A stretch of DNA of 64,000 nt, taken from assembly GCF_011089895.1 (NCBI RefSeq), contig NZ_JAANAT010000001.1:1860001-1924000 (forward strand), in the 5' to 3' direction. Position 1 is the stretch's first letter. Each line of letters begins with the position of its first letter. Below, piece after piece: positions 34,168 through 43,095 of this stretch. The DNA comes from Mucilaginibacter inviolabilis. GTDB lineage: Bacteria; Bacteroidota; Bacteroidia; Sphingobacteriales; Sphingobacteriaceae. A program made the translations under genes and the position numbers. The notes beneath the pieces are model-generated. The model had not been told where the DNA came from. It saw only the letters and a program-made list of their open reading frames with translations, and did not search any database.

Positions 34168-34912
34168 GGTTTTTCAGGAGTTTGGTTGGATACAGAAATA
34201 CTTTATAATAATACAAAATCCCGCCGATACAAACCAACTGAATTACCGATAAGCCAAAGCTAAAGAAGTAGTCGGGCTTAATAAATTCTACCAGCAGCCT
34301 GAATAACAGGTAGCTTACCATAAATAATTTAAACCGGGCGCCGTCGGCAAACGAGTGTTTCTTTTCAATTATCCATAACACTATCCAAAGCAGCAGCCAA
34401 AAGATGATTTCGTATAAATTGGTAGGATGTCTGCGGATACCATCGCCAAAGTCAATAGCCCAGGGCAAATTAGAGGCGATGCCGTAGGTGCCATCTTCCA
34501 GTCCGGCCAGGAAACAACCGGTACGCCCGATGATCATGGCCAGTATAAGCGGATAAACCATCATATCGCCGGATGATACCCTTACACCTATTTGTTTTTT
34601 GGTAAGTTCTACACCTATTAAACCGCCCAGCATACCGCCAACAATGGTTTTGTTACCCATAAAATAGATCACCCCAAAATGTGATAGCAATGTGGGATTT
34701 TCCAATACACCCACTACATGCGAGCCTATAAACGCCCCGAAAGCCGCACCTATAAATATCAACAGCCGCTTATGATCGCTGATCTGATCAACCGTATGGC
34801 GGCGCAGGTACACATAGTACCGGTAACCCAGAAAATAGCTCAGGGTTTCGCACACAAAATGTACGGGGATAGACGACGAATGACCTATGGGGATGTTGAC
34901 AGGGAAGTGCAA
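34160..34912 (-). CDS. Lgt-like (prolipoprotein diacylglyceryl transferase family) membrane protein
   Basis: The 250 residues have about seven membrane segments and the Lgt fold signature GGMLGGLIG (about 92-100) and GRTGCFLAG...YG (about 129-144). Key positions differ from true Lgt: the HGG His is Val (TIVGG), and the Asn of GRIGN is Cys. It is therefore a paralogue, probably not the lipoprotein enzyme. Lgt takes a diacylglyceryl unit from phosphatidylglycerol, so this protein may bind a similar lipid for the radical SAM enzyme, whose start it overlaps by 8 bases. It is the first gene of the operon. Confidence 0.82.
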   Translation of the reverse strand: MHFPVNIPIGHSSSIPVHFVCETLSYFLGYRYYVYLRRHTVDQISDHKRLLIFIGAAFGAFIGSHVVGVLENPTLLSHFGVIYFMGNKTIVGGMLGGLIGVELTKKQIGVRVSSGDMMVYPLILAMIIGRTGCFLAGLEDGTYGIASNLPWAIDFGDGIRRHPTNLYEIIFWLLLWIVLWIIEKKHSFADGARFKLFMVSYLLFRLLVEFIKPDYFFSFGLSVIQLVCIGGILYYYKVFLYPTKLLKNHA

Positions 34913-35020
34913 GATGGCGTAAAGTTATAGCAGGAGCAATGTACCAATTCATAGTATCATTTTAAAACTTCCGCAAAAAATACCCCCATCCTTTGTATAT
35001 TGTGGCCTTAAAATTCCTAC

Positions 35021-37000
35021 ATGAAATTAAAATTTACCGGCTTTGCCTTATTGGCCCTGTTTGCTGTTTCGGCACAGGCGCAGAAAAGAAAGATCAACCC
35101 CGATGATACCACCTCCAACTATAACCCGGCCGAAGCTTTTTCGCCACAGTTTTATACCGATAAGGGTAACGATTTTCATTCGGCCAATGGCAACCCGGGT
35201 CCCCGATACTGGCAAAACCGGGCTAATTATACTTTAAATGTTAAACTGGATACCGCAGCCAAAACCATCGGCGGTACCGAAACTATCGAGTATATCAACA
35301 ATAGCCCAGATGCTTTGCCATTTTTGTGGTTACAGCTGGATCAAAACACTTATAAAAAAGATGCCCGTTCTAACTTTGTAACCGGTTTTGCACCCAGGCC
35401 AGCCGATCATACCGATGGCTACCAGATTGAATCTGTTGCTATAGAGGAAGCCGGTGTGAGCAAAGAAGTAAAATATGTGATCAGCGATACCCGTATGCAG
35501 ATCCGCCTGCCAAAAGCTGTACCTAACAAAAGCAGTATCCGCATCAAAATCAAATATCATTATACCATTCCCGGTGCTTTTGGCGGTCGTACCGATTATA
35601 CAGATACTAAAAACGGGAAGATATTTGAAATTGCTCAGTGGTTTCCGCGCATGTGCGTATATGACGACAGCCGCGGCTGGGATACCCTGCCATTTTTAGG
35701 CAGCGGCGAGTTTTACCTGGATTATGGCGACATCGATTACAGCGTAAATGTTCCATGGGATATGATCGTGGCTGGCTCGGGCGAGTTACAGAACCCCAAA
35801 GAAGTATTAACTGCCAAACAAATAGCACGCCTGGAAACTGCCCGCAACAGCGATAAAACCATCATGATCCGCGATCTGGCCGAGGTGAACGACCCGGCAA
35901 GTCGCCCGGTGCAAAAAGGTACGCTTACCTGGCATTTTAAAATGCTCAACACCCGCGATGTAGCCTTTGGCGCATCCAAAGCTTTTATTTGGGATGCCGC
36001 AAGGGTGAATCTGCCCGAGGGTAAAAAATCCCTGGCCATGAGCGTTTATCCGGCCGAAAGTTATGGCAACGATGCCTGGGGCCGTGCTACGGAATACCTC
36101 AAAAAATCTATCGAGTATTTTTCCGAAAAATGGTTTGTTTACCCCTACCCGGTTGCCGTTAACGAAGCCGGTATTGCCGGTGGTATGGAGTACCCAGGTA
36201 TTGTGTTTGATGGTATTACCGACAAAGGCGCTGTACTGTACTGGGTAACCGCACATGAGATAGGCCACAACTGGTTCCCGATGATCGTAGGATCGGATGA
36301 GCGCCGTTTTGCCTGGATGGATGAAGGATTTAACACCTTTATTGATGTATATGCCTCCGACGCCTTTAACAAGGGCGAATTTGCCCCAAAACGCGACAGC
36401 GAGTATGCCGAAAAAGGCGGCAATCCAGCCGATGAGATTATTCCTTTCATCACCGCTCCCGGCTCGCCAACCATCATGACAGCGGCCGATGGTCTTGCCG
36501 AAAAATATCGTCACCCACTTACCTACTTTAAACCAGCTTTTGGTCTGGTTTTGCTGCGCGAGCAGATATTAGGAAAAGATAAATTTGATTATGCTTTCCG
36601 TAATTATATCCACCAATGGGCCTACAAGCACCCGCAACCCGACGATTTTTTCCGCTCGATGGAAAACGGCGCCGGCGAAGACCTGAGCTGGTTTTGGAAA
36701 GGCTGGTTCTACAACAACTGGACACTTGACCTGGCCCTGATTGATGCCAAACAGGTAGATAACAAAGGCGTAAGCATCACCGTAGTAAACAAAGAAAAAC
36801 TGCCAATGCCGTTTACCATCGAAGTAAAATATAAAGACGGCAGCAAAAAACGCACCTACCTGCCGGTTGAAACCTGGCTGCAAAACAAACAGATTTCCCT
36901 TACACTGCCCGGCACCCAGGAAGCAGAAAGCGTAACCATAGATCCAGATAACGCGCTGCCTGATTTGAACAGGAGTAATAATACCTTGAAAGTGAAGTAG
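35021..37000 (+). CDS. Secreted M1-family metallopeptidase
   Basis: The 659 residues begin with a signal peptide (cleavage after ...AVSAQA, about residue 20). The zinc-binding motif HEIGH is near residue 411 in [13 protein letters not shown], with the third ligand Glu in WMDEGFNTF 18 residues later; GGMEYPG (about 386) replaces the GAMEN exopeptidase motif, as is common in bacterial M1 relatives. It should be a periplasmic or surface aminopeptidase-like enzyme. The C-terminal 100 residues are a beta domain. No operon partner. Confidence 0.92.
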   Translation: MKLKFTGFALLALFAVSAQAQKRKINPDDTTSNYNPAEAFSPQFYTDKGNDFHSANGNPGPRYWQNRANYTLNVKLDTAAKTIGGTETIEYINNSPDALPFLWLQLDQNTYKKDARSNFVTGFAPRPADHTDGYQIESVAIEEAGVSKEVKYVISDTRMQIRLPKAVPNKSSIRIKIKYHYTIPGAFGGRTDYTDTKNGKIFEIAQWFPRMCVYDDSRGWDTLPFLGSGEFYLDYGDIDYSVNVPWDMIVAGSGELQNPKEVLTAKQIARLETARNSDKTIMIRDLAEVNDPASRPVQKGTLTWHFKMLNTRDVAFGASKAFIWDAARVNLPEGKKSLAMSVYPAESYGNDAWGRATEYLKKSIEYFSEKWFVYPYPVAVNEAGIAGGMEYPGIVFDGITDKGAVLYWVTAHEIGHNWFPMIVGSDERRFAWMDEGFNTFIDVYASDAFNKGEFAPKRDSEYAEKGGNPADEIIPFITAPGSPTIMTAADGLAEKYRHPLTYFKPAFGLVLLREQILGKDKFDYAFRNYIHQWAYKHPQPDDFFRSMENGAGEDLSWFWKGWFYNNWTLDLALIDAKQVDNKGVSITVVNKEKLPMPFTIEVKYKDGSKKRTYLPVETWLQNKQISLTLPGTQEAESVTIDPDNALPDLNRSNNTLKVK

Positions 37001-37034
37001 TGAGTGGTGAGTTTTGAGCAGTAAAAAGTAAATA
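36998..37034. repeat. Word repeat (GTGAGTGGTGAGTTTTGAG), partial
   Basis: A half-element with GTGAGTGGTGAG words starting at the M1 peptidase stop; no clear right arm. The same vocabulary forms a full hairpin at 40893-40976. Confidence 0.4.
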
Positions 37035-37103
37035 ACAAACCCCAATTGTCATCTCGAACGAGGTACGAGGAGAGATCTTATACTCGGGATAAACCAATAG
37101 CAG

Positions 37104-37140
37104 ACAGACTTACGAAGTTTTAAAAACTTCGTAAGTCTGT
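37104..37140. repeat. Perfect palindrome, GACTTACGAAG family, copy Q1
   Basis: ACAGACTTACGAAGTTTT is followed by its reverse complement across a single-base centre. Copies Q2 and Q3 are at 51550-51582 and 59351-59385. Confidence 0.85.
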
Positions 37141-37159
37141 TTGCAAACAATTACTTCTA

Positions 37160-37263
37160 CTTGCGCTCGTTTGCAACGAGTGCTTATTGTGGTTAAGCGA
37201 TTGCATCGCCCTTGCGTTTAAAACGCAAACCCAGGTTAAGCACTCGTTGCAAACGAGCGCAAG
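37160..37263. repeat. REP/BIME-like element with 27-base perfect arms
   Basis: Arms at 37160-37186 and 37237-37263 are exact reverse complements and contain the internal stem CTCGTT-TGC-AACGAG. The loop contains a second palindrome, TTGCGTTTAAAACGCAA (37212-37228). The layout resembles REP doublets mobilised by TnpA-REP (RAYT) proteins; no such gene is in the window. Confidence 0.8.
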
Positions 37264-37290
37264 AGCAATAGTAAATCAACTGCTTTTTAT

Positions 37291-37360
37291 TCATTGCCGT
37301 CCCATTTATGGGGCGGACAATTGCAGTACCTTCTGGCTTTAGCCTCAATAGCAATCTTCC
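37291..37360. repeat. Second REP-like palindrome cluster
   Basis: ATTGCCGTCCCATTTATGGG with GCGGACAATTGC forms a short stem, and TTCTGGCTTTAGCC follows. It adjoins the element at 37160-37263 and ends near the serine hydrolase stop. Confidence 0.5.
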
Positions 37361-37408
37361 ACACACCTTCGGCTGTAAATGAGCCAAAGGTTAGTAATAA
37401 CCCGAAAG

Positions 37409-38557
37409 CTAAACCATTAAAGAGCTTCTGACGGTTTTAACCAGTTGATGCGTTAAGGGCAATGCTATATAATCTATTGGTTCTTTCCATGACGAGAACT
37501 TAGCAATAACCATATTGTTAGCCCGGTCAATAAAAAGGTTCTGACCATAAATACCCATAGCAAACATCATTTGGGGCTCATCATTAATCATATACCAACC
37601 ATTACGATAGTTCATATTTTTGCTGATAGGTGCAAAAGCTTTACCCCATTGGCCATTGGCCCAGGCATCACCGTCACCATTGCTTGTGATATCATTTATT
37701 AATGATGGGGGTATAATTTCCGTCGAATTATGCATCCCCCCGTTTATAATAAGCTGACCGATACGGGCAAAATCCCGGGCGGTTGCGCAAAGCCCTCCTG
37801 TACATCTTGGTGCCCCATCCTTATCAACTGTTATATAAGCCTCATTTTCGGCCCCCATTGGCTTCCAAATCAGATCGCTCAACAGTGTATTAAATGAGCG
37901 TCCTGTAGCACATTCAATAGCCCAGCCTAACAGGTCGGTATTGGCAGATACATAACTAAAATTGTGATCTGTTAATTTTTCGGATTGCTTTAGTCGGGTA
38001 AAAAACCCGTGTAACCCCATAGGTTCATTTCCCTCAGGTACTGGCTCCCAATTTGTCGCGGCATCATATTGCTTTTGCTGATCTTCATCCAATATTATTC
38101 CGGCACGCATATCCAATAGCTGGCGCAGGGTTACCTGCTGATAAATTGTTCCCATAGTTTGCGGAATATAGGCGGAGACGGGGGCACTCAGATCGATTGC
38201 TCCTTGAAGTTCCAGGATACCTGCAACAAGCCCAACCACCGCTTTAGTTGCAGACATCAGGATATGCGGGGTATGTTCATCATTCCCGTTAGCGTATGCC
38301 TCATAAACAATTTTACCTTTATGAAGAATAACTATGGCGTCAGTTGCCGTAGCCTTTAGCAGTTGTTTAAGTATAACTCCCTTTATGGATACGGGAGCAT
38401 TTTCCAGCAAATTTTGATGGTGAACATCATTCGCGATGGTTATTGATGGAATAAGCTTTTTAACGTGATGAAAAGACCAGCGGTTAAATGGCCTGGTTTT
38501 CCAGTTATTGATATTGGCCTGATTTTCTTGTGTAGCCGTTGTGGAGTTAGTTAGCAT
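37409..38557 (-). CDS. Serine hydrolase of the beta-lactamase / 6-aminohexanoate-dimer hydrolase family
   Basis: The 382 residues have the class C beta-lactamase fold. The nucleophile motif SxxK is SATK (Ser102, Lys105); the YxN-like motif is in YVSANTDLLGW (about 197-207), the form found in NylB-type enzymes. No signal peptide is seen, so the protein is probably cytoplasmic. The substrate is unknown; esterase or amide hydrolase are both possible. A Crp-type regulator lies 67 bases upstream on the same strand and may belong to the same unit. Confidence 0.85.
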   Translation of the reverse strand: MLTNSTTATQENQANINNWKTRPFNRWSFHHVKKLIPSITIANDVHHQNLLENAPVSIKGVILKQLLKATATDAIVILHKGKIVYEAYANGNDEHTPHILMSATKAVVGLVAGILELQGAIDLSAPVSAYIPQTMGTIYQQVTLRQLLDMRAGIILDEDQQKQYDAATNWEPVPEGNEPMGLHGFFTRLKQSEKLTDHNFSYVSANTDLLGWAIECATGRSFNTLLSDLIWKPMGAENEAYITVDKDGAPRCTGGLCATARDFARIGQLIINGGMHNSTEIIPPSLINDITSNGDGDAWANGQWGKAFAPISKNMNYRNGWYMINDEPQMMFAMGIYGQNLFIDRANNMVIAKFSSWKEPIDYIALPLTHQLVKTVRSSLMV

Positions 38558-38624
38558 TTCATTAGTATTAGAAACACCAAAATTGCGACTGCCTTAGCGC
38601 ATTTTTTTTGCCATATGGCAAAAA

Positions 38625-39194
38625 TTAAGTGATCTTTCTTCTAATACGACTTAAAGAAGATTGCTTAATCCCCAGGTAAGAAGCAAGAGCCGATAACGGT
38701 ATCCGGTTTGCCAGGCCCGGATAAATTTTCAGAAATTCCAGGTATCGCGTTGTCGCATCCTGTGTAAGCATATTTTGGCTTACTTTTGATTTATTGGTTA
38801 ATGCCGTAGCGGTAATTTTTAAAAGAATCTCATTCCAGCCAGGAATTGCATTCGCCAGCTCAACCAGGTCTTTTTGGGAAAAAACCAGCAATTTGCAATT
38901 AGAAGTAGCCTCAAAACAAACTTCAGATGGTGTTTCGTTATTAAAACTTGAAACGTTTAGTGCGAAATGATGCTCCGGAATAAATGCTCTTGTAATATCC
39001 TCGCCATTGTCGTTATACCAACAAACCCTTAAAACTCCTTCCATTACAAACCCAAGCTGTTTAGCAATCCTACCAACTTCTAAAAAACAATCGCCCTTTT
39101 TTAGGCTTAATAATTTAGCCTTGCTGATTATCAATTCCATATGCTGCTGACTAAGTATACCGTATTTTGATAAACAATTTATAAGCTCTTTCAT
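38625..39194 (-). CDS. Crp/Fnr-family transcriptional regulator
   Basis: The 189 residues have an N-terminal cyclic-nucleotide-binding-type jelly roll (about 10-115) and a C-terminal helix-turn-helix (IPLSALASYLGIKQSSLSRI, residues about 165-184). The Arg/Glu pair for cAMP is not obvious, as is usual in the many Bacteroidota members of this family. It lies immediately upstream of the serine hydrolase gene and is a candidate regulator of it. Confidence 0.88.
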   Translation of the reverse strand: MKELINCLSKYGILSQQHMELIISKAKLLSLKKGDCFLEVGRIAKQLGFVMEGVLRVCWYNDNGEDITRAFIPEHHFALNVSSFNNETPSEVCFEATSNCKLLVFSQKDLVELANAIPGWNEILLKITATALTNKSKVSQNMLTQDATTRYLEFLKIYPGLANRIPLSALASYLGIKQSSLSRIRRKIT

Positions 39195-39386
39195 TATTCA
39201 CGGCTTTATCACAACCAAACACTAAAGTACGTGAAGTATATATAAATGAGTTATCAAAATTCTTAAATTAAAGTCCTTAAATCATAATCAGCCCCTCGCT
39301 ACTGCAAGCACCCTGCCAGTAGCTTCTTACATAAGCTAAGGTCTTATGATAGTTATCTGATAAATTTTTTGTATATTGTATAAAAC
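39195..39386. other. Intergenic region upstream of the Crp-type gene
   Basis: This AT-rich region should contain the Crp-type promoter on the minus strand. A small stem GCTACTG/CAGTAGC is near 39297-39322. I see no gene or strong motif. Confidence 0.5.
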
Positions 39387-39645
39387 AACAGCCCGGTTCT
39401 CCAATCAACGAGAACCGGGCTGTTTAGTTAAGAAAAATAAGCCAACAAAAACCGGCCGTTTGATATCTGGCTATTTAATAATCAAAAAGTTAGCACTTTT
39501 TAAAATTTCAAAAACACGCTAAAACCATGTTAAAATTTGTTAAAAAGTGTTAAAATAGATGATTTTGAATGAATTTCGAGCAGTTTTTACGCCATTTTTG
39601 AGTCGAAAAATGTTAAAATCGGGGGTTTAAAAAGGTTTCTCAGGA
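39387..39645 (+). repeat. Two-copy noncoding module X, copy 1
   Basis: It starts with a strong hairpin AACAGCCCGGTTCTC / GAGAACCGGGCTGTT (39387-39424) followed by AGTTAAG, then an AT-rich part with four TGTTAAAA words, and ends GTTTAAAAAG. A 48-base core at 39534-39581 matches copy 2 (56284-56331, opposite strand) at 45 of 48 positions. The similarity continues, more weakly, over about 250 bases including the hairpin. Confidence 0.8.
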
Positions 39646-39754
39646 GGAAATATTTTTAAGAAGCCTGGGATCCCAAAAATAAGCTTCAAAAACCACAACC
39701 TCATTAATTTGTCAATCTTACCGGTCGCATGAAACTATTCATCATCTAAAGTTT

Positions 39755-39762
39755 TATCTTTG
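39755..39762 (+). promoter_or_regulatory. -7 promoter element for mqnC
   Basis: TATCTTTG, a full TAnnTTTG match, only 4 bases before the ATG at 39767. If used, the mRNA is leaderless. Confidence 0.5.
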
Positions 39763-39766
39763 TTAA

Positions 39767-40891
39767 ATGAACACAGCCGATCTGTTGCAACGCGCTTTGC
39801 GGTTTGATTTTTTAACCCAGGACGAAGGGGTTTACCTATATAATAATGCCTCTACTGCCGATTTGATGTATACCGCCAATGAACTGCGTAAAAAGCAGGT
39901 TCCGCATGGCAAGGTTACCTGGCAGATAGACCGTAATGTGAATACTACCAATGTTTGTATAGCCAATTGCAAGTTCTGCAACTTTTTCCGCAGGCCCGGT
40001 CATGAGGATAGCTACATTACTGATATTGAGACCTATAAAAAGAAGATCGAAGAAACTTTTCGCTATGGAGGAGACCAGTTACTATTACAGGGCGGCCATC
40101 ATCCCGATCTGGGTCTACAGTTTTATACCGATCTGTTCAGGGAATTGAAACAGCTGTACCCCAAGCTAAAACTACATTCATTAGGTCCACCAGAGATAGC
40201 ACACGTTGCTAAGCTGGAAGGTATGGCTCATATAGATGTGCTGAGAGCTATGCAGGAAGCTGGTCTTGATTCATTGCCAGGCGCCGGTGCAGAGATCCTG
40301 AATGACCGCGTACGCCGTCTGATATCCAAGGGCAAATGCGGTGGTAAGGAGTGGCTGGATGTGATGCGTGCCGCTCACCAATTGAACCTGCCTACATCAG
40401 CCACCATGATGTTTGGACATATTGAAACCATAGAAGAGCGCTTTGAGCACCTGGTTTGGATCCGCGAGGTACAGTCCGAAAAACCCGAAGGCGCTCATGG
40501 CTTTGTGGCCTTTATCCCCTGGCCTTTCCAGGATGATGGTACCCTATTGCGTAAAGTTCGTGGCATCACCAACAACGTAACCGGCGATGAATATATCCGC
40601 ATGATAGCGCTAAGCCGCATCATGCTGCCCAATATCAAAAACATACAGGCTTCATGGCTTACCGTGGGTAAACAGGTGGCCCAGATATGCTTACATGCAG
40701 GGGCCAATGATTTTGGATCTATCATGATCGAAGAAAATGTGGTATCGGCCGCAGGTGCACCACACAGGTTTACTGCTAAAGGCATCCAGGATTCTATCAA
40801 AGAAGCTGGATTTGAGCCACAATTGCGTACACAAAAATACGATTGGCGCGATATCCCCGCCGAAATTGAAGAACAGGTTATTAACTATTAA
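39767..40891 (+). CDS. mqnC: Cyclic dehypoxanthinyl futalosine synthase
   Basis: MqnC is a radical SAM enzyme of the futalosine route to menaquinone and forms the cyclic product from dehypoxanthine futalosine. The 374 residues contain the cluster motif CIANCKFC (near residue 64), LLLQGGHHPDLGLQFY, SLGPPEI, and FGSIMIEENVVSAAGA near the C-terminus; the QGG form fits MqnC better than MqnE. Other mqn genes are not in the window. The ATG lies very close to a promoter-like TATCTTTG. Confidence 0.92.
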   Translation: MNTADLLQRALRFDFLTQDEGVYLYNNASTADLMYTANELRKKQVPHGKVTWQIDRNVNTTNVCIANCKFCNFFRRPGHEDSYITDIETYKKKIEETFRYGGDQLLLQGGHHPDLGLQFYTDLFRELKQLYPKLKLHSLGPPEIAHVAKLEGMAHIDVLRAMQEAGLDSLPGAGAEILNDRVRRLISKGKCGGKEWLDVMRAAHQLNLPTSATMMFGHIETIEERFEHLVWIREVQSEKPEGAHGFVAFIPWPFQDDGTLLRKVRGITNNVTGDEYIRMIALSRIMLPNIKNIQASWLTVGKQVAQICLHAGANDFGSIMIEENVVSAAGAPHRFTAKGIQDSIKEAGFEPQLRTQKYDWRDIPAEIEEQVINY

Positions 40892-40892
40892 A

Positions 40893-40976
40893 GTGAGTGG
40901 TGAATAGGGAGTGATGAGTGGAAAACAGGAAGTTACCTAACCATTCACCACTTACTATTCACCGCTCACCACTCAC
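40893..40976. repeat. Word hairpin (GTGAGTGGTGAATAGGGAG)
   Basis: Left arm 40893-40921 and right arm 40942-40976 are inverted copies made of GTGAGTGGTGA / TCACCACTCAC words. An open frame through it (from GTG 40918) joins scpB but is not coding. Confidence 0.7.
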
Positions 40977-40980
40977 AAAC

Positions 40981-41532
40981 ATGGAGCATCAAATAGAGGC
41001 ATTAATTTTCGCGTCGGAACAAGGTATTCGTATGGAGGAGATCATGTATTGCCTCCAGGCTGCCTTTGAACGCGATTTTACTGCTGATGAAGTAAATGAA
41101 AGTTTAACCGCTATCAAAAACAAGTATAGTGATGATAGTTTGGCAATTGAGCTGGTCAAAATAAACAATGGATATCAGTTTTTGACTAAAAAGCAGTATC
41201 ATCCGGTTATTAATCTGTTACAGTTACAACGTTCCAAAAAGCGGTTAAGTCAGGCCGCTTTGGAAACCCTGGCCATTATTGCTTACAAGCAGCCGGTAAC
41301 CAAAACCGATGTGGAGCAGATACGCGGTGTGAACTGCGATTATTCGATACAAAAATTACTGGAAAAAGAATTGATTGCCATAATTGGGAAGTCAGAAGGC
41401 GTTGGAAAACCCATTCTATATGGTACCAGCAGCATGTTTATGGACTATTTTGGTATAAATAGCATAGATGAATTACCTCAAATTAAGGATTTTACGACTA
41501 ATACCGCAACCATAGGCGAACAAACAGAATAA
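40981..41532 (+). CDS. scpB: Segregation and condensation protein B
   Basis: ScpB is a winged-helix partner of the SMC-ScpA condensin complex in chromosome segregation. I take the ATG at 40981 (183 residues) because the frame upstream is repeat sequence. QAALETLAIIAYKQPVTKTDVEQIRGV (in part, residues about 92-118) is the family signature in the second winged helix, and LYGTSSMFMDYFGI (about 143) is the C-terminal motif. scpA is not adjacent. Confidence 0.95.
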   Translation: MEHQIEALIFASEQGIRMEEIMYCLQAAFERDFTADEVNESLTAIKNKYSDDSLAIELVKINNGYQFLTKKQYHPVINLLQLQRSKKRLSQAALETLAIIAYKQPVTKTDVEQIRGVNCDYSIQKLLEKELIAIIGKSEGVGKPILYGTSSMFMDYFGINSIDELPQIKDFTTNTATIGEQTE

Positions 41533-41662
41533 TTTTAAAAGATATTTTTAATAAAAATGATTTTAATTATTTTTACTACTGAATTAGCCGCCAGAAGTAA
41601 GAAAACAACCTAAGGCCGATTTAAATTATATTGATAAAGTTTTACTAAAAAAATCCGTTACA

Positions 41663-41863
41663 ATGGGAACGCCAAAAAAACCGAGCACTAAAAAGATCGA
41701 CAACTCAGAAGACGAAAATGATGACGATGATGATCAATCGCTTACTCCGAAAAAGAAAAAAGAGATTGACGAAGATGAGGATGACTATGATCAGCCATTA
41801 GATGATGATTTGGGCCGAGGAGGTTACGAATCATTTGACGATGACGACGACGACGATTTTTAA
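41663..41863 (+). CDS. Small highly acidic protein
   Basis: The 66 residues are dominated by Asp/Glu with two Lys-rich patches (PKKPSTKK, PKKKKE) and end in GRGGYESFDDDDDDDF. The protein is almost certainly disordered. It lies between scpB and a terminator, 130 bases after scpB. No family is recognised; similarity to acidic charge-mimic proteins is only by composition. Confidence 0.65.
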   Translation: MGTPKKPSTKKIDNSEDENDDDDDQSLTPKKKKEIDEDEDDYDQPLDDDLGRGGYESFDDDDDDDF

Positions 41864-41889
41864 TTATTAAGATACATACTTAGTTATAA

Positions 41890-41926
41890 AAGCGTTCAGT
41901 GGCATGCCCTGAATGCTTTTTTTATA
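41890..41926 (+). terminator. Terminator after the acidic protein gene
   Basis: AGCGTTCAG and CTGAATGCT pair (one G-T) around TGGCATGCC, followed by TTTTTTTA. The T-run continues directly into the next promoter element. Confidence 0.75.
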
Positions 41927-41930
41927 TTTG
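41923..41930 (+). promoter_or_regulatory. -7 promoter element for the GNAT-like gene
   Basis: TATATTTG, a full TAnnTTTG match, 17 bases before the ATG at 41948 and overlapping the terminator T-tract. Confidence 0.55.
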
Positions 41931-41947
41931 CCCTCCAGCAACATCCT

Positions 41948-43066
41948 ATGACTATTACAGAAGTAAAAGACAAAACCTCCCAAAAAGCATTTTTAAACGT
42001 AGCCCGTATCATCTATAAAGATGATAAAACCTGGGTTTGTCCGCTTGATAATGATGTAGAAGCTGTATTTGATCCGACAAAAAACAACTTTCATCAGGAC
42101 GGAAAATGCACACGCTGGATATTGACTGATGATAATAATCAGTTAATTGGTCGTGTGGCAGCGTTCATTAATAACAAAAAAGCCTATCATTATGAACAGC
42201 CAACCGGCGGCATGGGTTTTTTTGAATGCATTGACAATCAGGATGCTGCTTTTTTACTTTTCGATACTGCTAAAAAATGGTTACAGGATAACGGTATGCA
42301 AGCCATGGATGGCCCTATCAATTTTGGTGAAAATGATAACTTCTGGGGCTTACTGGTGGAGGGCTTTACACATCCTTCATATGGGATGAATTATAACCCG
42401 CTTTATTACAGAGTTTTTTTTGAATCATATGGTTTTAAAACACTCTATGAACAGATTACCAATCACCTGGATGTGCACAAGCCATTTTCAGAGCGGTTTA
42501 CTAAAATTGCCAACTGGGTGATCCAGAAACCAGGATACAGCTTCAGACACTTCAGAGTAAAAGAAATGGAAAAATTTGCTGCTGATTTTATAGAGATATA
42601 CAATGATGCCTGGCGCGATTTTGAGAATTTTGTCCCCATAACGCATGCTACCATAGCCGAAAGCTTTGAAAAAATGAAACCACTGATGGACGAAAAATTG
42701 ATATGGTTTGCCTATATCGACGATGAACCGGCCTCATTTATTATTATTTTACCTGACGCCAATCAAATGCTTAAACCACTTAACGGAAAGTTAAATTTGA
42801 TAGGTAAGCTTAAGTTTTTATACTACCGCTGGAAAGGTGTATCCCGCATGCGGGCTATTGTGATGGGAACCAAACAGAAATTCCAGAAGCATGGTTTGGA
42901 GTCGGCCATATTTATTAAATTAAAAGAATACGTTTTACCTTTAAAGCAATATGACGAGCTGGAACTATCGTGGGTTGGCGATTTTAATGAGAAAATGATT
43001 GCCATACACAGTGCAGTTGGAGCTACATTTGGCAAAAAGCATTTAACAATGCGTTATATTTTTTAA
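41948..43066 (+). CDS. GNAT-superfamily-like protein
   Basis: The 372 residues resemble a family of double-length GNAT-like proteins found in Bacteroidota. Visible features are GGMGFFECIDNQDAAFLLFD (about 94-113), DGPINFGENDNFWGLLVEGF (about 120-140) and the C-terminal LELSWVGDFNEKMIAIHSAVGA, the typical ending. No membrane segment. The acceptor is unknown and an acyl or aminoacyl transferase role is possible. Confidence 0.72.
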   Translation: MTITEVKDKTSQKAFLNVARIIYKDDKTWVCPLDNDVEAVFDPTKNNFHQDGKCTRWILTDDNNQLIGRVAAFINNKKAYHYEQPTGGMGFFECIDNQDAAFLLFDTAKKWLQDNGMQAMDGPINFGENDNFWGLLVEGFTHPSYGMNYNPLYYRVFFESYGFKTLYEQITNHLDVHKPFSERFTKIANWVIQKPGYSFRHFRVKEMEKFAADFIEIYNDAWRDFENFVPITHATIAESFEKMKPLMDEKLIWFAYIDDEPASFIIILPDANQMLKPLNGKLNLIGKLKFLYYRWKGVSRMRAIVMGTKQKFQKHGLESAIFIKLKEYVLPLKQYDELELSWVGDFNEKMIAIHSAVGATFGKKHLTMRYIF

Positions 43067-43068
43067 CT

Positions 43069-43092
43069 AAGCCCGGCATTACACCGGGCTTT
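43069..43092. terminator. Bidirectional terminator between the GNAT-like and XRE genes
   Basis: AAGCCCGG and CCGGGCTT pair around CATTACA. T-rich flanks are present on both sides and the two genes converge here. Confidence 0.75.
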
Positions 43093-43095
43093 AGA

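Noticed and set aside
37193..37387. A 64-codon minus-strand frame in the gap after the M1 peptidase gene
   Set aside because: It reads through REP-like arms and palindromes and has no protein-like pattern.
40918..40980. N-terminal extension of ScpB from a GTG at 40918
   Set aside because: The extension is the right arm of the GTGAGTGGTGA word hairpin, and a normal ScpB start is available at ATG 40981. Unlike hisD and hisH, an ATG exists at the conserved boundary.
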